A DNA stretch of 46,561 nt from JAAYBT01 sp964404395 (GTDB lineage: Bacteria; Bacillota; Clostridia; Acetivibrionales; DTU013): NCBI GenBank assembly GCA_964404395.1, contig CAYOKA010000001.1:1-46561 (forward strand), written 5' to 3'. Under the pieces are notes generated by a model, which saw only the letters and a list, made by a program, of their open reading frames with translations, was not told the origin of the DNA and made no database searches. How positions within the stretch are numbered: the stretch's first letter is position 1; every line of letters begins with the position of its first letter. The position numbers and the translations under genes are program-made. Below, piece after piece: positions 9,078 to 17,500 of the stretch.

Positions 9078-9590
9078 ATGAAAGGCCGATTTAAAGCCAT
9101 ATCTATTGTAGTTCTGATATTACTTCTTATCTCTATGAGCATGAATATTGTATCCGCTGTGAATCAGAATGCGGAGCCCGGATCCGCTGAGGATCCCATA
9201 GTCAGTAAGAGCTATGTTGACGCTGCAATAAACAAATTATCATCTGAAGTTAAGTCGCTCAGAGAACAGGTCGATGCCTTGAAAGCCCAAAACACCAAAC
9301 TGCAGGAAGAACTGAAGGCAGTCAAATCAGGAGCAGCAGGTTCCGGCACAGCTAGTTCCGGAAATACGGGCAGCACTGCTGTTACCCCCACATCTCTTGG
9401 AAAAGGTGTAATTAATTCGGCGGTCGTTAATTTGCGTGCTAAACCCACTACCAATTCGAATATACTGGGTAAGATGCTACGCAATGATACTGTCACGCTT
9501 GTATCAAAGACCGGCAACTGGTATCAGGTCACCACTGCAAGAGGGACGAATGGGTATATAAGGGAAGATTTGCTTAATGTGACGAAATAG
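9078..9590 (+). CDS. Exported coiled-coil protein with C-terminal bacterial SH3 (SH3b) domain
   Basis: Predicted cell-envelope protein of 170 aa. It has an N-terminal signal peptide or anchor (residues 5-27) and an alpha-helical coiled coil of heptad-like Leu/Val residues (about 50-82). A Ser/Gly/Thr linker follows (about 86-108). The C-terminal SH3b domain (about 112-170) shows the usual VVNLRAKPTTNSNILGKM and GNWYQVTTARGTNGYI segments. Such domains bind cell wall or peptides; no catalytic domain is attached. The frame extends up to 9021, but the ATG at 9078 has an AAAGGGGG site upstream and gives a clean signal peptide. It appears monocistronic. Confidence 0.8.
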   Translation: MKGRFKAISIVVLILLLISMSMNIVSAVNQNAEPGSAEDPIVSKSYVDAAINKLSSEVKSLREQVDALKAQNTKLQEELKAVKSGAAGSGTASSGNTGSTAVTPTSLGKGVINSAVVNLRAKPTTNSNILGKMLRNDTVTLVSKTGNWYQVTTARGTNGYIREDLLNVTK

Positions 9591-9669
9591 AGCGAATAAG
9601 GTTCTTCGTCGCAAGCTTCTCATAATGACACGGAGGCAGGTTGAAATATTGAGATATATTTACATAGGG

Positions 9670-9698
9670 TGGAAAATCCGTAATAAATAAGGTATAAT
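9670..9698 (+). promoter_or_regulatory. Promoter of the YdcF-like gene
   Basis: TATAAT at 9693-9698 lies 17 bases after TGGAAA (9670-9675), a 4/6 match to the -35 consensus. The -10 box contains the ATG at 9697, so that ATG would not be in the mRNA. This supports the downstream TTG start. Confidence 0.55.
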
Positions 9699-9756
9699 GA
9701 AATTGCGTTTTTTTGAACTATTTTATACATTATCAGTTTTTATTCGGGGGAGAGCC

Positions 9757-10380
9757 TTGAGAGGTATAAGTGAGAATAAATGCATATCGAGAGTTAGAAG
9801 GAAAACAAACTACAATAGAATATTTTTTGTTTTACTGCTTCTAGTTGTTATGCAATTTGTTGTTGTAGAAGGCTTGATAATACTAAGAGGAAAATCTGAT
9901 GCCGAAGTTCGGTCAGATTATTTGATTATCCTTGGTGCGGCAATTGAAGGCGAAACAATTACTCCGGTTTTAAAGTCGAGACTTGACGCCGGTGTAATAT
10001 ACTTGCAAAAACACCCTGATGCCCGAGTGATAGTGTCAGGCGGGCAGGGGAGGGGCGAGGATATCACCGAAGCAGAAGCTATGCGAAGATATCTGATTGC
10101 CAATGGTATTGATGAGGATAGGATTTTGCTTGAACCGAATGCCACAAGTACGATGGAAAACTTTATGCTCAGTAAAGAACTGATTGAGCAAAGCACAGGG
10201 GAACCATTGACTGAAGTATCCTACGTCACCAACAGCTTTCATATATTAAGATCAAAAATGCTCGCAAAGCGCAATAATCTGCACGCCCATGCTATTTCTT
10301 ATAATCCACCCAACATAAGTTTTTCAATGCACATAAGAGAATACTTTGCTTTTATTAAATCTCTACTGATGGACTGGTGA
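9757..10380 (+). CDS. YdcF/SanA-like (DUF218) membrane-anchored protein
   Basis: DUF218 family, whose best-known members (SanA, ElyC, YdcF) act in envelope or peptidoglycan-related processes. Enzymatic activity is not established. The protein has one transmembrane segment (about residues 22-42) and then the DUF218 core: DYLIILGAAIEGETI, ARVIVSGGQG, TEAEAMRRYLIANGI and LEPNATSTMENF. I place the start at the TTG at 9757, which is preceded by GGGGGAG with good spacing. The in-frame ATG at 9697 overlaps a TATAAT box and is therefore unlikely. The product is 207 aa, a typical length. Confidence 0.82.
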   Translation: MRGISENKCISRVRRKTNYNRIFFVLLLLVVMQFVVVEGLIILRGKSDAEVRSDYLIILGAAIEGETITPVLKSRLDAGVIYLQKHPDARVIVSGGQGRGEDITEAEAMRRYLIANGIDEDRILLEPNATSTMENFMLSKELIEQSTGEPLTEVSYVTNSFHILRSKMLAKRNNLHAHAISYNPPNISFSMHIREYFAFIKSLLMDW

Positions 10381-10532
10381 ATCTCAAATAACAGCCATTT
10401 TCGCAGCACATCTGTCTAGTGAAAATTAACAATTTATTAAAAAATATTCTGTGATTCTGTAATAATTATGGGGTAACATCAAAGTATAGCTAAAAGATAT
10501 CATTGTTACTTTGTATTTAAGGAGGTAATTTC

Positions 10533-11804
10533 ATGTATAACTACAATAACTATAATGATTTTTATTATAAGCCAAAAAGGAAGAAGAGCAAAGCATTTAC
10601 TTACATAGCAATTGTTCTGATCACATGCATTATTAGCAGCGTAACTGTTGGCGGCATCTTGTACAGCAAGTTCACAAAAGCTCTTGGGGATGTAGAAATG
10701 GCAACTCTGAGCAAGGCTGAAGCTCTTACACAAATGGCAATAGATACTGCAGCTAACGAAAATCTGCAAAGCATCAGAAAAGACCTTGAGGTAGTGTCGG
10801 GGACAGATTCAGCCTTAGCTAACAATGCGCTAAGTACTGCGCTTATAAGAGGTTCCGATGTAACAACCATCGCTAAGAAGGCCGGCCCGTCAATTGTTGG
10901 AATTCGAATGACGGTGGCAGGCACCAGGCGCAATATTTACGGTATTTCCAACAGTAGGGTTGGAGAGGGCTCAGGAATTATTATCAGCAAAGACGGCTAT
11001 ATTATGACAAACTATCATGTGGTTTCCTATGCGGATCCAAAGAGCGGACAGGGCTATAATACGGTGCTTGAAGTGTTTCTACCTGATGGAAGAGAAGCAG
11101 AGGCGCAGTTCGTTGGTGGGGACAGCGATACGGATCTGGCGGTTGTCAAAATAAACCTGGCAGACCTGCCGGTTGCTGAGTTGGGCAAGTCTGCCGATTT
11201 GGAGGTGGGTGAGCTTGCAGTTGCTATAGGGAACCCATTGGGTATGGAATTTGCGGGATCAGTAACTGCCGGTGTAATTAGTGCTTTGAATAGAACAGTA
11301 AACATGGGCGATAAAACGATGAATCTTATACAGACGGATGCCGCCATAAATGAAGGTAACAGCGGTGGGGCATTGTTAAATTCTCAGGGGAAGGTCATAG
11401 GTATAAATTCTGCCAAAATCGCAGCTTCAGGTGTCGAAGGACTTGGATTTGCAATTCCGATTGATGATGCAAGTCCTATTATCAATCAGTTGATCAGCCA
11501 TGGATATGTGAAGGGTAGAGCGTTTATCGGCATATCAGGTGTGGAAATAACAAGTGCTTATTCTTTTTTATATGACATTCCCAAGGGCATATATGTTAGC
11601 GGTGTAGTTTCGGGAAGCGGTGCCGCCAAGGCAGGTATACGCACTGGGGATGTGCTTATCAGTCTTGATGGAAAGACAATAGAAACCCTTGCTGATATGG
11701 AGGCTGTAAAGAAGGCTCATAAACCGGGTGATACCATAAAGGCAGTTGTCAACAGGAATGGGACAAAGGTGACACTGGATATGACCTTCAGTGAAGAGAA
11801 GTGA
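10533..11804 (+). CDS. HtrA/DegP-type membrane-anchored serine protease with PDZ domain
   Basis: Envelope quality-control protease of 423 aa. It has a short cytoplasmic N-terminus rich in Tyr/Asn and Lys/Arg, a transmembrane anchor (about 23-45) and a trypsin-like domain. The catalytic triad is His162 (NYHVV), Asp201 (DTDLAVV) and Ser277 in GNSGGALLN. A single PDZ domain occupies about residues 325-420 and includes GIYVSGVVSGSGAAKAGI. This is the standard Gram-positive HtrA layout. The start is clear, with GGAGG ten bases upstream. The gene stands alone, convergent with murA. Confidence 0.93.
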   Translation: MYNYNNYNDFYYKPKRKKSKAFTYIAIVLITCIISSVTVGGILYSKFTKALGDVEMATLSKAEALTQMAIDTAANENLQSIRKDLEVVSGTDSALANNALSTALIRGSDVTTIAKKAGPSIVGIRMTVAGTRRNIYGISNSRVGEGSGIIISKDGYIMTNYHVVSYADPKSGQGYNTVLEVFLPDGREAEAQFVGGDSDTDLAVVKINLADLPVAELGKSADLEVGELAVAIGNPLGMEFAGSVTAGVISALNRTVNMGDKTMNLIQTDAAINEGNSGGALLNSQGKVIGINSAKIAASGVEGLGFAIPIDDASPIINQLISHGYVKGRAFIGISGVEITSAYSFLYDIPKGIYVSGVVSGSGAAKAGIRTGDVLISLDGKTIETLADMEAVKKAHKPGDTIKAVVNRNGTKVTLDMTFSEEK

Positions 11805-11879
11805 ACTAATATGATCTTATAAGCGGCTTCGCAGCAGAGAGCATATTGCAATTCTGCCATTCCGAGGCATTATGCCATT

Positions 11880-13160
11880 CTAAGCGTTTGCCCCTTTAGC
11901 TATTCCATCAGCGCAAACTAATGAAATATCTGCGCCAAGCAGTCTTATATCTCTTACGATGTCCTCATATCCGCGCTCAATATGCTCAACGCCTGTGATT
12001 CTGGTAACACCGTCCGCCATCAGACCTGCAAGTACAAGTGCTGTTCCGGCACGAATGTCGCCTGCATGCACCCAGGCTCCTTTTAGAGCCCTGTGGCTGT
12101 TTATGCGGGCAACGCCGTTTCTTACTGTGATATCAGCTCCCATCCTGTTTAGCTGTTCACAGTGATTGAAGCGTTTTGGGTAAATGCGATCGGAAATGAT
12201 ACTCCTGCCGGCAGCCTTAAGCAATAAAACCGTAACGGGCTGCTGAAAGTCGCTTTCAAACATGGGGTATTTTCCGGTGCGTATTCTCGTAGCTCTTTTC
12301 CTGCCCTCACCATGTACGGTAACAGAGCTGTCTGTCTGTTCGAAGGAAAGTCCGATTTCCGAGAGCTTGACCATGCATGGTTCAAGATGCTCCGGTATGA
12401 CATCCTCAACAGTTAATGTACCTTCGGTTATACCGGCAGCAATCAGGTAAGCACCTGCAATCAACCTGTCGGGCGCTGCGGAATGTGTACAGCCGCCAAG
12501 AGAGGATACGCCTTGTATACGAATAGTATCCGTGCCGGCGCCGTAAATGTGTGCCCCCATTTTGTTAAGTAAGACAGCGGTATCAACTACCTCAGGATCC
12601 TTAGCAGCGTTATAAAGCGTTGTTTTGCCGCTTGCAAGAGCAGCAGCCAGCATCACATTGATAGTTGCTCCTCCTGTCACTACATCAAAGAATACTTCGG
12701 AGCCTGTAAGAGAGTCAGCCTCCAAGGTATAATATGTGTCATGCATAGTCACCCTTGCGCCCAATGCCTTCAAGCCTTTGATATGCTGATCTATGGGGCG
12801 CGAAACAAAGTTGTCTCCGCCCGGATATCCTATAGAAACCTTGTGGTGCTTTGCCAGCAGGGCGCCGACAAAATAGTAAGCGGCGCGAAATGCCGAAGAT
12901 AGATTCGGGTCAATTTCTGCCGTATGTATGTTCCGAGGATCGATTGTGTAAATCCCGTTTTCCTTTGAGACGGAAGCACCGATGCTTGTCAATATTTGAA
13001 CTACTACCTTTACATCTGATATTTGTGGAATGTTTGTTATATTCACCGGCTCGTCAGACAGGCAACAGGCTGCAAACAATGCAAGAGAACTGTTCTTGGA
13101 ACCGGGAGCCTTTATCTTACCGTTTAGTGGTTTGGAGCAATTTACTTCAAGCCATCTCAT
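11880..13160 (-). CDS. murA: UDP-N-acetylglucosamine 1-carboxyvinyltransferase (MurA), Asp-type active site
   Basis: Transfers enolpyruvate from PEP to UDP-GlcNAc, the first committed step of peptidoglycan synthesis. The 426 aa span the full EPSP-synthase-like fold. Lys22 (SKN, residues 21-23) and the Asp of the SDFQQP segment match conserved catalytic residues. In the mobile loop the usual PGGC is replaced by PGGD, so Asp116 stands where E. coli has Cys115. The following RPIDQHIKGLKALGA aligns well, so the loop is not shifted. An Asp here is known from Mycobacterium and Chlamydia enzymes and makes them insensitive to fosfomycin. The gene is monocistronic; whether the genome has a second MurA is not visible. 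Confidence 0.9.
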   Translation of the reverse strand: MRWLEVNCSKPLNGKIKAPGSKNSSLALFAACCLSDEPVNITNIPQISDVKVVVQILTSIGASVSKENGIYTIDPRNIHTAEIDPNLSSAFRAAYYFVGALLAKHHKVSIGYPGGDNFVSRPIDQHIKGLKALGARVTMHDTYYTLEADSLTGSEVFFDVVTGGATINVMLAAALASGKTTLYNAAKDPEVVDTAVLLNKMGAHIYGAGTDTIRIQGVSSLGGCTHSAAPDRLIAGAYLIAAGITEGTLTVEDVIPEHLEPCMVKLSEIGLSFEQTDSSVTVHGEGRKRATRIRTGKYPMFESDFQQPVTVLLLKAAGRSIISDRIYPKRFNHCEQLNRMGADITVRNGVARINSHRALKGAWVHAGDIRAGTALVLAGLMADGVTRITGVEHIERGYEDIVRDIRLLGADISLVCADGIAKGANA

Positions 13161-13202
13161 TTGTTTTCCCGCTTTCTTGTGACATTTTAGTAGAACAACT
13201 TT

Positions 13203-13231
13203 ATTATACCCGTAATCACTGAAAATGTTAA
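13203..13231 (-). promoter_or_regulatory. Promoter of murA
   Basis: Read leftward: TTAACA (13226-13231), a 17-base spacer, then TATAAT (13203-13208), about 43 bases upstream of the murA start. This is a strong match to the sigma-A consensus. Confidence 0.65.
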
Positions 13232-13350
13232 TCTATATTTTAGCAATACGCCGAAAATCAATGAAAAAGCTACTTGTAATTTATTACATAAGGCTTTTGC
13301 GATGTAACCTTAATATAATTCAGCTAGCGGAACTCAAAACATTCTATCGC

Positions 13351-13369
13351 AAAATGCCCTGCATAGGGC
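13351..13369 (-). terminator. Weak terminator after the Memo gene
   Basis: Read leftward, GCCCT-ATGC-AGGGC (13356-13369) lies directly after the stop codon and is followed by ATTTTG. The stem is short and the T-run is only four bases, so it is a modest candidate. Confidence 0.35.
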
Positions 13370-13371
13370 CA

Positions 13372-14514
13372 TCATCGTCTGAAAAGCATTGTATAGTAGC
13401 TTGTAGTATAGTCGGCGCTGATGCCTGTTATTCCGTATGAATTGTTGTGACCAATTACATCAGGACCTTTGGCGTCCATTCCATCCATTGCGCTCAAAAA
13501 CGATAGTATGGACGGCGGCGAATCCAGATTATCATTGTTCATTTTGATTATTGCTAGTGTATCGCGGGATTCGACTGCCTGCAAAGTAATTTCATCCATC
13601 CTGTTTGCGGTGTCGGTATCAAGGTAATGTGAAAAATCAATCGAGGCAATGACTGCAATTCCCTCATCAGCTTTCATTGCTCTAGCAAGAAAGTCACCAA
13701 GTTTCGCTGAATCCTCCAGGGAGTAGTTGCCGTGAAGAAGTATTGGAAGGATTTTGGTTTGCGGCATATAGTAGTTGATGTAGGGGACCAGTGAGGATAT
13801 GGAATGCTCCATCTCCATCAGGGCATCGTTTTGGGACGCTTTCAGCTCGTCAATGAGGGCTGTGGTAAGCTCCTTGTCTGTTTCTAGAATACCAAAGGGA
13901 GTTAGCCAATCGAGGGTCGATGTGTGCAGTCCGCTAAGACCAATGCGTCTATGGTTTGGGCCAATTACCACAAGGGTGTCGGGAGGCTTCTTTCCCAGTG
14001 CCCGGAAGAAGTCTGCAATCATATCTGCCGCAACAAGATGATGGGGGACAACGCCTCCAACAATCTGTCCCGCTGGGGATGAGTGTTCTGATGCTGCCTC
14101 AGAGGTCGCTGAGCCTGTCGTACCTACACTTGAGGCTGCTGAAATGGATTTGAAGAAATCCTCCTCAGCATAGTGTATGCAGCGAAGGGTTGATACAGGA
14201 CGTAGGGTAGATTGGCTAGTGCTGGCTTGCGGGATGACGTCCGACTGAGCATTTGCTGGTTCAGCCTTGCCCGACTGTGTGCTCTGTGCCTCAGCGTTGC
14301 CTGTATTTGTATCCTGCGAGTGTGAGTTGGCTGAATTCGTGCTGCCCGTCTGTGCGCTGCCCGCCTGCGTGTCCTGTGGCGAATCAAGGGAGGATTCCGA
14401 AGGTTCTGTCGCGGTCTGACCACTTGCGGAGGGGAGGGCAGTTATCACTGCCATAAGAAGGCATAGCACGGCCGCAGCCATTATAATTATCTTGCCGGTA
14501 CCGTGCTTTGCCAT
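13372..14514 (-). CDS. Exported Memo-family protein (AmmeMemoRadiSam system protein B)
   Basis: Member of the Memo/COG1355 family, related to metal-dependent non-haem iron dioxygenases; the substrate is unknown. The C-terminal domain (about 150-380) shows VVPHHL (His158-His159), GPNH (His188), EHSIS (His237) and SIDFSHYLD (His296), the expected pocket residues. The protein is unusual in having a signal peptide (residues 8-30) and about 75 residues of Ser/Thr/Gln/Ala-rich linker before the domain. A second Ser/Ala-rich insert sits at about 126-147. It is therefore probably outside the membrane. The start has GGAGG seven bases upstream. It follows the macroglobulin gene by 82 bases on the same strand, probably in one operon. 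No AmmeMemoRadiSam A domain or radical SAM partner is adjacent. Confidence 0.85.
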   Translation of the reverse strand: MAKHGTGKIIIMAAAVLCLLMAVITALPSASGQTATEPSESSLDSPQDTQAGSAQTGSTNSANSHSQDTNTGNAEAQSTQSGKAEPANAQSDVIPQASTSQSTLRPVSTLRCIHYAEEDFFKSISAASSVGTTGSATSEAASEHSSPAGQIVGGVVPHHLVAADMIADFFRALGKKPPDTLVVIGPNHRRIGLSGLHTSTLDWLTPFGILETDKELTTALIDELKASQNDALMEMEHSISSLVPYINYYMPQTKILPILLHGNYSLEDSAKLGDFLARAMKADEGIAVIASIDFSHYLDTDTANRMDEITLQAVESRDTLAIIKMNNDNLDSPPSILSFLSAMDGMDAKGPDVIGHNNSYGITGISADYTTSYYTMLFRR

Positions 14515-14596
14515 GTTTCAACCTCCTGTAAGTCATATGTCAGCTTGCTTATTAATCTGCCATTTACTATTTACCTTCTCCCTTATCTGTACTGTG

Positions 14597-17500
14597 TTAT
14601 CTGCTTCCAATTGTAATCTGTTCTCTTTCGGTGAAACTGCATATATCTTTATCAGTGTGGCGTATCGCTGCGTTGTCGGAGGTATATGTGCCCTCAGAAA
14701 CAGCCCTGGCATAGTAGGTGATACTGGTGTCTATATAGTCTTTTTTGTTATAGTAAAAACCAAAGACGACCTTTTGTCCGGTGATTTCATCCAACCACCA
14801 ATATGCGCTGTTACCATAGCTGTGCTCATTGCGATCGAACCGTAAACCGGCGGGTAACACATCGGTGATTTCATAATAACCGTCAGGAGCTGTCGCTCCG
14901 AAGCTGGGTTTTATCGTCACCTTAATCGTGTCGGAGCGGCTAAAGGATGAAGCCGGTCTATTATTGAGGCTGTATGAGCGTTCAATGGAGACCATGTTAC
15001 CTTCCGTTCTGCGTATTTTGCTGGCAGGTGCCACATAGGACACGGTTGCCTGGACCTTTCCCTGGATATTGCTGAACTTGAGGGAGTCAAGCTTTTCCGG
15101 GGTCAAATCCAGTCGGAAGCTTCCGCCCTTTTGTAGCTCGACCTGTTTTTTTACACCGTCAAGCTCATAGCTGAAGCTATTATTCAGGCTTGCTTCCTTG
15201 ATATAATTCGAAACAAAAATCATTCGCTCAAGATTAACCAAAAGCTCGGATGTGGAATTTGATTTTATATAGTTGAAAAGCTTGGTCTTCTCGGGCTGGT
15301 TTGTCTTTAATGCTATTAGTGAGCATAAGGCCGTAGAGTCGATACTTTCATCTCTCGCACCTGTTTCAAGCCAGGCAAGGGTGTCTGTAATTGTTCCGGA
15401 GCTTTTCACAGCTTCGGTGTAAATCTCTATTGCACCCTGATAATCGCCAATCTCTGCCAGCGCTGTTCCAAGAACCAGCCTGATATAGGGAGTGAGATCG
15501 TCTGCTTCGAGAATAGCACGGATATCCAGTAATACTGGCTCCTTCAATGCCGCAAGCCCCCAGTAGCAGTAAGCGGCATCCTCAGGCATTGTTTCCTCGT
15601 TTTCAAGAAGGCTTTTAAAATATGTGGCAAGAGCATCTGTATCAATGTCATCAGCTGCCAGCGATGCCATCTTTGCAGACAGGGCGGGGTTGCTGCTGTC
15701 ATAGGTAAGCAGAGCGAGTCCGCCATCATCTGTTTGATATTGCTTTATGTCAAACTCTTCATCGAAGTAGGGCTTCTCATTGAAATAGTTCTGCAGAAGC
15801 TTGCCGGACAGACGTCGAGCCAGTTTCTGATCCAGCCTTTGTCCCCAGCTCCAATATAATGAGTGCAATTCATTGTAAAGCAGAGCAGAGTCCTCACCAT
15901 AGAAGACAACACTGGTCAAGCCCTTTGCGTTATTTGCGATGGTAGTGTCCTCAGACAGACTTACATAGTCGGTCACAGAGGTTTCCAGCAAGCTGTCGGA
16001 TACCTTAAAGGTCCGTTCCAGCGCATCCTTAAGACTTCCATCGCTAGCCTCGGTCAGTATGGTGTAGTTACCGGCTGTAAGAGAGCCAAGTTGAACCTGA
16101 ACTGGCTTGTTTGCAGCTCCGGATGCGTTGAAGGATTTGGATGACCCATCATCCTTCGTCAATTTAACCTTGTAATCCACATTTGCACTCTTTGCCAGCT
16201 GGGTTCCATAGGATCTCAGTAATATCGATGGATTATCTCCCGTGATAAAATTCTTATTGAATATCGTATCTACAAAGAAGGGTATTTTTGAAGCAATATT
16301 AATCCTGCCGCTCCCGGCATGCAGATCCTTTGAAACGGCCTGATATGTGACCCTCCAGGAGGTAAGGTTGTCAGGCAGCTTTAAGTTGACCTCAGCCTTG
16401 CCCATGCTATCGGCCTTAACCGTAGTAAACGCAGCGCTGTCCTTAAAATCCGATCTGACATAACCGTCGCCGCCTTCTCCCATTTCTGCCATAGCTCCAT
16501 CCATTGCATTTCCTATAGGCTCATAGGAGAAATACTCTGTCAATATGCCTGAGGATATTCTGGGCCCATAGATTGAGGACAGCAAGTCTACTGACTGCTG
16601 AGCCATGGCAAAGAATGCTTCATCAACCACACTGATGTTCAGTTCAGCATTGATGGGCTTGTTATTGGAGTCCTTTACTTCAAAGCTAAGCTTAACATTA
16701 TCTCCCGGCTTGTAGCTGTCCTTATCCGATTTCACGCTAATATCCAGCTTCTTAGCAGAGCTGTCATACCAGTATTCCTGGATGCCCGTGTCGTATATGT
16801 TGGTTCCGTCGAAGCATATGGCTTTGAGATACATATTTGGTATGAGCGCTTCGTTAAAGTTGAAGCTATAAACCGGATCCGACGATGCTTTATGATCAAG
16901 CACTCCGTTTTGCAGACCTATGAATAAATACCTGTGGTTTGCATTATCAAGAGGCTGCTCACCATTGTACCTCACTTCAGCAGATGCGGTTTCGCCCAAT
17001 TCCAGAGAATTTTCCATGTTCTTTGATGTCAGAGTGTAGGTGCCACTGTTATATGGGTAAATAAAGCTCCAGTTATAGATATATATGGTTTCCTTGATAG
17101 GGCGGCCCTGTGAGTCTGCTGCGTACAGCTCCGCATAATAGTTCTTATCCTTCTCGGTGTCAAATTGAATCCGGTGCTTGCCATCAACAGTATTGAAGCT
17201 GTACTCGTTGATTTGCTTATTGACTTCATAATACTCATAAGTGTTTCGTGTCACTTTATTTATATAGTCGTAATAATTACCCGTTACCCTGCTTTCATAG
17301 TAGCGCTCGTAAAGCTTTACTGTAACGGGAATGTTGACAGATGCTCCCATATAGTCATCATAGGAATAGTATCCCGGGTTTTTGCCCTCCAGCATTGTAA
17401 GGTCGATTCTGTTGGTCTGAAAATCTATTGTAGCGGTTTGCTCCTCGAATTTTGATTCTGTCTTAATCATTGTATCCTTGGGAAAAACTGTAACATAGCT

